Shown here piece after piece: positions 57,241-64,000 of a stretch of DNA of 64,000 bases. The notes under the pieces were generated by a model. That model had not been told where the DNA came from. It worked only from the letters and a program-made list of their open reading frames with translations, and made no database searches. Position 1 is the stretch's first letter. Each line of letters begins with the position of its first letter. A program made the translations under genes and the position numbers. Where the stretch lies: the NCBI GenBank assembly GCA_900770635.1, contig CAAGLB010000140.1:15330-79329 (forward strand). Reading direction: 5' to 3'. The DNA is from an uncultured Alistipes sp. GTDB taxonomy: Bacteria > Bacteroidota > Bacteroidia > Bacteroidales > Rikenellaceae.

Positions 57241-58362
57241 TTACTCTTTCTCTTGCCAGCGTGGCTGACACACTATCTGTCCGTCGTAGCGAACACTAAT
57301 CTTGCTATACTTGTCCCAGCCCACATTGCGTAGCACCTTGTCGTAGAACTTACGCACGTTCTGAAGCTTTGTGCTGCAGTTGTGGGTGTCGCCCAGGTCT
57401 ATGTAAAAGTTGCCTGAGCGGGGTATTAGGCCCATCACAATCTCGCCACGATCGCTTGTTGTTATAACCAACTGTGTGACCTCGGCACTCCAGAAGCTGT
57501 CGTTAACGATGCTCTGGATAAACTCTGTGAGGCGACAAAAATCGCCATCTGCGGCGGTGAGCCTACTAACAACCTCTCGCAAGCGCTCCTGCTTGGTGCT
57601 TAGCACATCGATGCGTTTAGCATATTCGGCATCCTTCTTTTTGAACTCTCGCTCGTGAGCCTCCTTGAACAGCTTGAGGTTGGCCTCTCGTGACTTATAT
57701 TTCTCGTCCGACTGCCACTTAGGCCTTTTAAGCGAGCTATCCTGCACTGCCTTGTTGCGGCTCTTTGTGTGCTGGCGATCGTAGTAGATCTGATATTTGT
57801 CGTGCTCCAAGGTAGTTATCTGGCGGTTAAGCATCGCTATCGAATCCTCGATATATTGATGCATGTTGCCCGCAAAATCAACTCCTATGACGGGTTTATA
57901 GTCGCCCGTAATGACTGGAACGTATGCAGCATAGCCATCCGTAGCATGAAACAGCGTGCCGTCGTTGCTTATGTAGTGGTCGTAGCCGCCCTTGATTCTT
58001 AGGCGTGCTATGGGCTTACGCTGGATGATGGTCATATCGACACGTCCATCGTAAGTCATGTAGGCATTAGCTTCGGCAATGGCGCTATGCTTCATGGCTA
58101 TATGCTCGAGCGTGGCCAGCTCCACCTCGTCGATGCTCTTGCCCTCGGGGCTCACACCATGCTCGGCAAACCACCGATACATAGACTCAACATCTACGAG
58201 CATGTGGCTGCCGCCGCCATCTATGTGTATGTCGAAGCTCGTAACCTGCTGCGTTGTGCGGTGATCACGTGCTCCGATATGCGCATAGACTATCGCTGCG
58301 ACTATTGCCGCAAGCAACAGCATGTAGCCCAACACCTTGCCTATCTTCTTAAGCCTATCCAC
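57241..58362 (-). CDS. ftsQ: Cell-division protein FtsQ with coiled-coil insertion
   Basis: A 373-residue bitopic protein. The membrane helix lies at about 9-28; a POTRA-like region (SFDIHIDGGGSHMLVDVESM) and MTIIQRKPIARLRIKGG follow. Between about 165 and 275 is a Lys/Glu/Arg-rich helical segment (FKEAHEREFKKKDAEYAKRI) that typical FtsQ proteins lack, then the normal end (FIQSIVNDSFWSAEVTQLVI; LIPRSGNFYIDLGD). FtsQ recruits FtsB/FtsL to midcell. The insertion may add a periplasmic coiled coil. The start overlaps the stop of murC by one base. Confidence 0.85.
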   Translation of the reverse strand: MDRLKKIGKVLGYMLLLAAIVAAIVYAHIGARDHRTTQQVTSFDIHIDGGGSHMLVDVESMYRWFAEHGVSPEGKSIDEVELATLEHIAMKHSAIAEANAYMTYDGRVDMTIIQRKPIARLRIKGGYDHYISNDGTLFHATDGYAAYVPVITGDYKPVIGVDFAGNMHQYIEDSIAMLNRQITTLEHDKYQIYYDRQHTKSRNKAVQDSSLKRPKWQSDEKYKSREANLKLFKEAHEREFKKKDAEYAKRIDVLSTKQERLREVVSRLTAADGDFCRLTEFIQSIVNDSFWSAEVTQLVITTSDRGEIVMGLIPRSGNFYIDLGDTHNCSTKLQNVRKFYDKVLRNVGWDKYSKISVRYDGQIVCQPRWQEKE

Positions 58363-59756
58363 TATGCCTCGATGCTCTTGTGGCGAAGTACCTCGGCGAT
58401 ACCCTCACACGTAACGTCAATGTTTCCAGCGCCAAACGTGACGACAACATCGGTGTTAATAGCCGATAGCCTCTCGGCAAGCTCCTCACGCTCATATATT
58501 GTCCAATCCACCTTCAGCATGCGGCCAATCATCTCGGACGATACACCCTCGATAGGTAGCTCACGAGCAGGATAAATAGGCACAAGCATAACCTCGTCGG
58601 CAAGCGATAGTGCCTCGGCAAACTCTGGCGCAAGATCCTTGGTGCGGGTGTAGAGATGTGGCTGGAATATCGCCAACAGTCTACGACCAGGGAATATGCC
58701 TCTTAGCGACTCTATTGTTGCTCGAAGCTCCTCGGGGTGGTGGGCATAGTCGTCGATATATACCTGCTTAGGGGTGTTCACATATACCTCCATGCGGCGC
58801 TTAACACCCTCGAACTCACGCAATGCCTTGCGCACAGCCTCCTTGTCGAATGGTTTACCCTCGATCTGTGCTGCGCACCACAACATGGCTACCGCAGCCA
58901 CAGCATTCTCGATATGCACCTTACCCAAGATGCCGAGCTCGCAATCCTCGATGCGAGAGTCAGGGAGCACGATGTCGTAGAGGTAGTGGCCACCCTCCCT
59001 TAGGCGAATATTCTCAGCATGGAAGTCGCCACCACAGTCGCACGAATAGCGATAGAGCTTACGCTCCGATGTGTCGAACCTAAGCTCCACGCCCTGCTTC
59101 AAGATGAGAGCTCCGCCCGCCTTGATCTGCGATGCAAACTCCTCGAAGGCCTCCTTAACAGCCTCCACAGTACCGTAGATGTCGAGGTGGTCGGCATCAA
59201 CAGCGGTGATAACAGCGATGTCGGGGTGTAGGCGCAAGAACGAGCGGTCGTACTCGTCGGCCTCGACAACCAAACGTCGTCCCTCGCCCAAGACGAGGTT
59301 TGACGAGAAGTTGCGAGATATGCCTCCCAGGAATGCACTGCCCTCGCCTGCTGCGGCATGGTTGAGCCAGGCAGCAAGAGTAGATGTCGTGGTCTTGCCA
59401 TGAGTGCCCGCTACAGCCATACATAGCTTACCCTCGGACAATACGCCAAGCATCTGCGAGCGTTTCTCGATGGTGAAGCCCCTCTCACGCAACCATGCCC
59501 ACTCACGATGGTCGGCAGGGATGGCTGGTGTTAGCACCACGAGCGTATCTTCGGCCGAGCGCATAGCCTCGGGGATAAGCTCGGGGTTGTCATCGTAGTG
59601 GATGGCTGCACCCTCCTTTTCGAGCTCACGTGTTAGGGGTGTCGCTGTGCGGTCGTAGCCAGCAACGGCATAGCCCTCGTACATAAAGTATCGAGCAATG
59701 GCGCTCATGCCTATGCCTCCGATACCGAGAAAGTATATGTTCTTCAACTCCTTCAT
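58362..59756 (-). CDS. murC: UDP-N-acetylmuramate-L-alanine ligase
   Basis: A 464-residue cytoplasmic ligase that adds L-Ala to UDP-MurNAc in peptidoglycan synthesis. It has the N-terminal nucleotide-sugar motif IYFLGIGGIGMSAIARYF, the ATP motif AGTHGKTTTSTLAAWL (about 113-128), VVEADEYDRSFLRLHP and DDYAHHPEELRATIESLR. It lies 4 bp after murG and overlaps ftsQ by one base, so it is part of the same operon. Confidence 0.97.
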   Translation of the reverse strand: MKELKNIYFLGIGGIGMSAIARYFMYEGYAVAGYDRTATPLTRELEKEGAAIHYDDNPELIPEAMRSAEDTLVVLTPAIPADHREWAWLRERGFTIEKRSQMLGVLSEGKLCMAVAGTHGKTTTSTLAAWLNHAAAGEGSAFLGGISRNFSSNLVLGEGRRLVVEADEYDRSFLRLHPDIAVITAVDADHLDIYGTVEAVKEAFEEFASQIKAGGALILKQGVELRFDTSERKLYRYSCDCGGDFHAENIRLREGGHYLYDIVLPDSRIEDCELGILGKVHIENAVAAVAMLWCAAQIEGKPFDKEAVRKALREFEGVKRRMEVYVNTPKQVYIDDYAHHPEELRATIESLRGIFPGRRLLAIFQPHLYTRTKDLAPEFAEALSLADEVMLVPIYPARELPIEGVSSEMIGRMLKVDWTIYEREELAERLSAINTDVVVTFGAGNIDVTCEGIAEVLRHKSIEA

Positions 59757-59760
59757 ACCC

Positions 59761-60882
59761 TTAATGAGCCTTCTTAAGCTCGTTTTCTATCTCCATGACA
59801 ACTCGTTCTGCTGCATCAGCTATTGCGAGTTTTGCAATATTTGTGCGCAGCTCGTCGAGCTTCTGCTGGTCGGCAACCAACTCCAATGCTACGCTCATGC
59901 CTCGCTCCACAGCCTCGCTATCACGAACGATGGCTGCAGCACCCTTCTCCACAAGGGCCATAGCGTTCTTTGTCTGGTGGTCCTCCGACACGTTTGGCGA
60001 TGGCACAAATATCGTAGGCTTAGCCACAAGACATAGCTCCGACACGGTGCATGCGCCACTGCGTGATATCACTATGTTGGCTGCTGCGTAGGCGTAGTCC
60101 ATGCGGTCAATGAATGCTCCCTGCCAGATGTTCTTCGTTGGATGCTCGTTGAGGAATGCCTGCATCTCACGCTCGTAGAACTTGCCTGTCTGCCAGATAA
60201 CCTGCACTGGAGCTTCGCCATTGAGCGAGAGTATCCACTTTTTCATCATCTCGTTGAGTGTGCGTGTGCCGAGCGAGCCGCCAACAACAAGCACTACGGG
60301 TAGCGAGCTGTTAAATCCGTAGTAGGCGAGTGCCTCGTCGAGGTTGCTTTGGTCTGCCGAGAAGCGGCCACGAAGAGGGTTGCCCGTCATGACTATGCGG
60401 TCGGCAGGGAAAAACCTCTCCATCTTGTCGTAGGCCACGCATATACGCTTAGCACGCTTAGCCAAAAACTTGTTGGTTAGTCCTGCGTAGGAGTTCTGCT
60501 CCTGGATGATCGTTGGTATGCCAAGACCTTGCGCTGCACGCAACACGGGCGCTGAGGCATAGCCACCAAAGCCCACGACGATGTCGGCACCAAACTTACG
60601 AATTATGCTCTTGGCACGACGTATGCTCCTAAGCACCTTGAAGGGTGCGGTGAGGTTGTTGAGGATGTTTTTTAGGTTTAGCTGACGCTGCAAGCCAACC
60701 ACAGAAAGGCCCTCGATGCGATAGCCCAGAGCTGGAATCTTCTCCATCTCCATCTTGCCCTCGGCACCCACAAACAAAATCTCTACGTCGCTGCCAAACT
60801 TGCACTTTAGCGCCTCGGCAACAGCAACTGCTGGATATATGTGTCCTCCGGTACCACCACCAGAGAGAATTACTCGCTTCAT
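59761..60882 (-). CDS. murG: Undecaprenyl-PP-MurNAc-pentapeptide GlcNAc transferase
   Basis: A 373-residue peripheral membrane glycosyltransferase that makes lipid II. Motifs: VILSGGGTGGHIYPAVAVAE (first G-loop), VGFGGYASAPVLRAAQ (second) and VVGGSLGTRTLNEMM (third), with ISRSGACTVSEL in the UDP-GlcNAc site. The ATG at 60882 places the G-loop at the N-terminus; an upstream extension to 60927 is not needed. It is the first gene of this operon, since the genes that usually precede it (mraY, murD, ftsW) are absent and a promoter element and a 311-bp gap separate it from transketolase. Confidence 0.96.
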   Translation of the reverse strand: MKRVILSGGGTGGHIYPAVAVAEALKCKFGSDVEILFVGAEGKMEMEKIPALGYRIEGLSVVGLQRQLNLKNILNNLTAPFKVLRSIRRAKSIIRKFGADIVVGFGGYASAPVLRAAQGLGIPTIIQEQNSYAGLTNKFLAKRAKRICVAYDKMERFFPADRIVMTGNPLRGRFSADQSNLDEALAYYGFNSSLPVVLVVGGSLGTRTLNEMMKKWILSLNGEAPVQVIWQTGKFYEREMQAFLNEHPTKNIWQGAFIDRMDYAYAAANIVISRSGACTVSELCLVAKPTIFVPSPNVSEDHQTKNAMALVEKGAAAIVRDSEAVERGMSVALELVADQQKLDELRTNIAKLAIADAAERVVMEIENELKKAH

Positions 60883-61009
60883 TCGATCGATGTTTTTGTG
60901 TTGTGATGCCCCGTAAAAACGGAACACCGTACACCTATAATATGCTGATACTCAATATATTGTGACTCTATGCGATTGTATTGGGGGATATGTCCGCAAT
61001 ATCACACTA

Positions 61010-61017
61010 CAAAATTA
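61010..61017 (-). promoter_or_regulatory. -7 promoter element for the murG operon
   Basis: Reads TAATTTTG on the minus strand, 127 bp upstream of the murG ATG. The rest of the 60883-61193 interval holds only the tkt terminator and AT-rich sequence. Confidence 0.4.
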
Positions 61018-61103
61018 TGAATTATCGGCCGAAAATCCAAAACGATTTTAATTGTTTTTTCAATTTTTTTACGCTATGTTTTAGGTGGCTATGCGTAGCA
61101 TAA

Positions 61104-61153
61104 AAAAGATGCGAACACCGACAACTACAACGTGTCGGTGTTCACATCTTTTA
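61104..61153 (-). terminator. Terminator of the transketolase gene
   Basis: Long stem (AAAAGATG and GAACACCGACA with TGTCGGTGTTC and CATCTTTT, one bulge pair) with a 9-base loop. On the minus strand it ends in TTTTTT, 41 bp after the tkt stop. Confidence 0.9.
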
Positions 61154-61193
61154 TGTTGACTTCTAAAGTGTAATCTCGTCGAAAATCACATGA

Positions 61194-63218
61194 CTATTTA
61201 AGCATTGCCTTAACCTCCTCAGCTACGCACTTGCCGTTGTAACCGAACTTCTCGTCGAGCACCTTGAAAGGAGCTGAGTAGCCGAAGTGGTCGAAGCCGT
61301 GGATAAAGCCATTCTCGCCAATCAAGCCAGCGAGGTTTACGCAAAGACCTGAGGTCATACCGTAGCGTGGCAAGTTGCCCAAAACCTCTGCCTGATAAGC
61401 CTTATCCTGGTCACGGAATAAGCCCTCAGAAGGGATTGAAACGATACGTGTTGCGATGCCCTCAGAAGCCAAGATCTCGGCACCCTCAACCAATGTCGAA
61501 ACCTCTGAGCCAGTGGCGATAAGCGTTACCTTAGCATCCTTATTCTCGAGAACTACGTAGCCACCCTTCTCGGCCTGCATAGCCTCCTCACGGCGTGACT
61601 TGCCGTTGATAGCTGGCAACGACTTGATGTTCTGGCGTGAGAGGATCAAAGCTACTGGGCGATCCTCCTCCATAGCCATCTTCCAAGCAGCAACAGTCTC
61701 CTCAGAGTCGGCAGGGCGAAGAACGAGCATAGAGCGCTTGCCTGAGTGGTTGTGGAGGTGCTCCATAAGACGGATCTGTGCCTCGTGCTCAACAGGCTCG
61801 TGGGTAGGACCATCCTCGCCAACACGGAATGAGTCGTGTGTCCAGATGTAGATAACCTTCTTCTCCATCAATGCTGAAAGACGAACTGCTGGCTTCATGT
61901 AGTCAGAGAATACGAAGAATGTACCGCAAGCAGGGATGATACCGCCGTGAAGTGCCATACCGTTCATCACGCAAGCCATAGTAAGCTCGGCAACACCCGC
62001 CTGGAAGAACTGACCTGTGAAGTCGCCCTTAGTGAATGCCTTAGTCTTCTTCAAGAAGCCGTCGGTCTTATCTGAGTTAGAGAGGTCGGCAGATGAAACT
62101 ACCATGTTCTCAACATGCTCAGCGAAGTATGAAAGCATGTTAGCTGATGCAGCACGTGTAGCCTGGTCAGGCTTAACCTCGATTGCTGAGTAGTCAATCT
62201 CAGGAAGCTTGCCAGAGTAGAAGTTATCCATCTTCTCAGCAAGTGCAGGGTTCTCCTTGCGCCATGCTGCCTCAGTAGCCTTAATCTCCTTAGCCCATGC
62301 ACGCAACTCCTCACGACGCTGAGCATAAACCTCCTTCGACTCCTCGAACACTGCGAATGGCTCGTCAGGGTTACCACCGAGGTTTTTAATAGTTGCGGCG
62401 ATATCAGCACCAGCAGCTGTAAGTGGTTGACCGTGAGTAGATACCTGATTCTCGAAGCTTGTGCCATCAGCCTTGCGAGCGCCATAGCCCATGATGGTCT
62501 TACCGATGATAAGTGTAGGACGCTCGGTCTCGGCATTTGCAGCCTTCAAAGCGGCACGAATCTCGTCGATAGACTGGCCATTAACAGTGATAACGTTCCA
62601 GTTCCAAGCCTTATATTTCATCTCGATATCCTCGGTGTCTACCTCGTCGCACTTAGTAGAGAGCTGGATGTTGTTTGAGTCGTAGTACATGATAAGGTTT
62701 GCCAAGCCGAGGTGGCCAGCGATACGGCCAACGCCCTGAGAGATCTCCTCCTGAACAGCGCCATCAGAGATGAAGGCGTATGTCTTGTGAGCCATCCACT
62801 CGCCAAAGCGAGCAACCATGAAACGCTCAGCGATAGCAGCACCAACAGCCATTGCGTGGCCCTGGCCAAGAGGGCCTGATGTGTTCTCCACACCACGCAT
62901 AACGTCAACCTCTGGGTGACCAGGAGTTACGCTGCCCCACTGACGTAACGACTGCAAATCCTCAATCGAGTAATTGCCTGCAAGTGAGAGCACTGCATAG
63001 AGCATTGGTGACATGTGTCCTGGATCGAGGAACAAGCGGTCACGGTGTGGATAAGCCATGTTATCTGGGTCGTAACGAAGGAACTCGGTGTAGAGCACGT
63101 TGATGAAATCTGCACCGCCCATAGCACCACCTGGGTGGCCCGACTTAGCCTTCTCAACCATTGAAGCAGCCAAGATACGGATGTTGTCGGCTGCACGCTG
63201 AAGTTTGTTGTTCTCCAT
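61194..63218 (-). CDS. tkt: Transketolase
   Basis: A 674-residue thiamine-diphosphate enzyme of the non-oxidative pentose phosphate pathway. Motifs: KSGHPGGAMGGADFINVLY, the ThDP-binding region (ISDGAVQEEISQGVGRIAGH with the downstream NN of YYDSNNIQL), GVAELTMACVMNGMALHGG and HDSFRVGEDGPTHEPVEHEA, which are standard. Length and start are normal. It has its own promoter element upstream and a strong terminator, so it is probably monocistronic. It is divergent from pgk across 258 bp. Confidence 0.96.
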   Translation of the reverse strand: MENNKLQRAADNIRILAASMVEKAKSGHPGGAMGGADFINVLYTEFLRYDPDNMAYPHRDRLFLDPGHMSPMLYAVLSLAGNYSIEDLQSLRQWGSVTPGHPEVDVMRGVENTSGPLGQGHAMAVGAAIAERFMVARFGEWMAHKTYAFISDGAVQEEISQGVGRIAGHLGLANLIMYYDSNNIQLSTKCDEVDTEDIEMKYKAWNWNVITVNGQSIDEIRAALKAANAETERPTLIIGKTIMGYGARKADGTSFENQVSTHGQPLTAAGADIAATIKNLGGNPDEPFAVFEESKEVYAQRREELRAWAKEIKATEAAWRKENPALAEKMDNFYSGKLPEIDYSAIEVKPDQATRAASANMLSYFAEHVENMVVSSADLSNSDKTDGFLKKTKAFTKGDFTGQFFQAGVAELTMACVMNGMALHGGIIPACGTFFVFSDYMKPAVRLSALMEKKVIYIWTHDSFRVGEDGPTHEPVEHEAQIRLMEHLHNHSGKRSMLVLRPADSEETVAAWKMAMEEDRPVALILSRQNIKSLPAINGKSRREEAMQAEKGGYVVLENKDAKVTLIATGSEVSTLVEGAEILASEGIATRIVSIPSEGLFRDQDKAYQAEVLGNLPRYGMTSGLCVNLAGLIGENGFIHGFDHFGYSAPFKVLDEKFGYNGKCVAEEVKAMLK

Positions 63219-63295
63219 AGTTTAGTAGTATATTTATGATTAAATTATTTAGTTCAAAAATATGGGTGTTACGTTGGGTTATGTTTACAATCATA

Positions 63296-63303
63296 CAAAG
63301 ATA
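63296..63303 (-). promoter_or_regulatory. -7 promoter element for tkt
   Basis: Reads TATCTTTG on the minus strand, 77 bp upstream of the tkt ATG. Confidence 0.5.
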
Positions 63304-63428
63304 AGTAAACTTTTGCAATGATGTATCGTGTGTCATGGTTTTTTCTCGAAATTTAATTCTTGACACGATTTTTGTGCTTTGCGTGTAATTATTATATAGG
63401 TATTGGGTGGAGTGTTCGAAAAAAATTA

Positions 63429-63436
63429 TAACTTTG
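63429..63436 (+). promoter_or_regulatory. -7 promoter element for pgk
   Basis: TAACTTTG on the plus strand, 40 bp before the pgk ATG. A TTG at 63403 lies 23 bp upstream of it. Confidence 0.5.
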
Positions 63437-63476
63437 CAACGTATATACGCTTATTATAAACCAAAATATATTACTT

Positions 63477-64000
63477 ATGTTTGCTATTGACAACTACAAT
63501 TTCGCTGGTAAGCGTGCAATCATCCGTGTAGATTTTAATGTGCCTCTTAACGCTGAGGGCAAGGTTACCGACGACACACGTATTCGTGCCGCAATCCCAA
63601 CAATTAAGAAGGTATTGGCTGGCGGTGGCTCAGTAATCCTTATGTCGCACCTCGGTCGTCCTAAGAAGAACCCCGATGCTAAGTACTCGTTGGAGCAGAT
63701 CGTATATGCTATCGAGGAGCGCTTGGGTGAGAAGGTTATGTTCGCTGGTGACTGCATGGGCGAGCGTGCCGCTGAGATGGCCGCAAACCTTAAACCAGGC
63801 GAGGTTCTGCTCCTCGAGAACTTACGCTTCTATGCCGAGGAGGAGGGTAAGCCTCGTGGCTTGGCTGAGGATGCATCGGACGAGGAGAAGAAGGAGGCTA
63901 AGAAGGCTGTTAAGGAGTCGCAGAAGAAGTTTGTTGAGCGCCTTGCATCGTATGCCGACTGCTACATCAACGACGCCTTCGGTACTGCACACCGTGCCCA
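63477..64000 (+). CDS. pgk: Phosphoglycerate kinase, N-terminal part
   Basis: The frame from the ATG at 63477 is open to the window edge (174 codons). It encodes the N-terminal domain of phosphoglycerate kinase, which makes ATP from 1,3-bisphosphoglycerate in glycolysis. Motifs: [15 protein letters not shown] (signature), [31 protein letters not shown] and [15 protein letters not shown] Lys/Glu-rich stretch of about 30 residues ([16 protein letters not shown]) follows before [12 protein letters not shown]; insertions here occur in some Bacteroidetes enzymes. The C-terminal domain lies beyond the window. Confidence 0.96.
   Translation, partial: MFAIDNYNFAGKRAIIRVDFNVPLNAEGKVTDDTRIRAAIPTIKKVLAGGGSVILMSHLGRPKKNPDAKYSLEQIVYAIEERLGEKVMFAGDCMGERAAEMAANLKPGEVLLLENLRFYAEEEGKPRGLAEDASDEEKKEAKKAVKESQKKFVERLASYADCYINDAFGTAHRA

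Overview
The window is chromosomal DNA from a member of the Bacteroidetes, most likely order Bacteroidales; a Rikenellaceae or Alistipes-like member is a guess. The evidence is the repeated promoter element TAnnTTTG with no Shine-Dalgarno sites, BACON-domain and DUF5689 lipoproteins, a DUF5606 gene, a GldE-type CNNM/CorC protein next to the division genes, the ExbB/membrane protein/ExbD/ExbD gene order and the FtsZ-FtsA-FtsQ-MurC-MurG cluster. There is no CRISPR array, prophage, recognisable insertion sequence or rRNA operon. One tRNA is present.

Layout. 1-6.5 kb: the end of a FadL-like porin, then a TolC/HlyD/two-permease export operon that lacks its own ATPase, and proC. 6.6-9.7 kb: a hemolysin III-type membrane protein, a short-chain dehydrogenase and a long RluA-type pseudouridine synthase. 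9.7-13.8 kb: a repeat-rich intergenic stretch, two small genes (a 59-residue winged helix and a 66-residue Cys-motif protein), a decayed reading frame, a large BACON/leucine-rich-repeat lipoprotein and a 56-residue ferredoxin. 13.8-18.4 kb: serS, an RlhA/U32-type protein, a four-helix-bundle (S23-type) gene bordered by repeats, and an RNA methyltransferase. 18.4-23.5 kb: a two-part chromate transporter, a patatin lipase, a porin, a Gate-domain membrane protein and a CAT-anticodon tRNA. 23.6-30.8 kb: a six-gene minus-strand operon. 30.8-41.2 kb: DUF5689 lipoproteins, serB, DUF5606, a LolC/E-like permease, ubiE, a SPOR-like secreted protein, two small repeat lipoproteins and a frameshifted outer-membrane barrel. 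41.2-47.7 kb: a tri-haem peroxidase with CcsA and ResB, and an ExbB/ExbD energiser operon. 47.9-64 kb: ansA, tatD, dprA, a MATE pump, a phosphopantetheinyl transferase, gldE, ftsZ-ftsA-ftsQ-murC-murG, transketolase and the start of pgk.

The best candidate for an undescribed system is the operon at 23618-30658. In transcription order it encodes an SPFH protein with four C-terminal zinc ribbons, a four-helix membrane protein with a cytoplasmic coiled coil, a 688-residue single-span coiled-coil protein, two tandem paralogous helical proteins and a beta-helix protein resembling bactofilins. A -7-type promoter element and a roughly 120-nt leader with inverted repeats precede it. The composition suggests a membrane-bound scaffold, perhaps for membrane stress or organisation; that role is inferred from domain types only.

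Other notable items: repeats around the S23-type gene, one of which supplies the stop codon of the rlhA-like gene; a lipoprotein with 21 cysteines; a tRNA with an irregular T arm; an FtsQ and an ExbB-operon membrane protein that each appear to carry a large coiled-coil insertion; and a division/cell-wall cluster that starts at murG.
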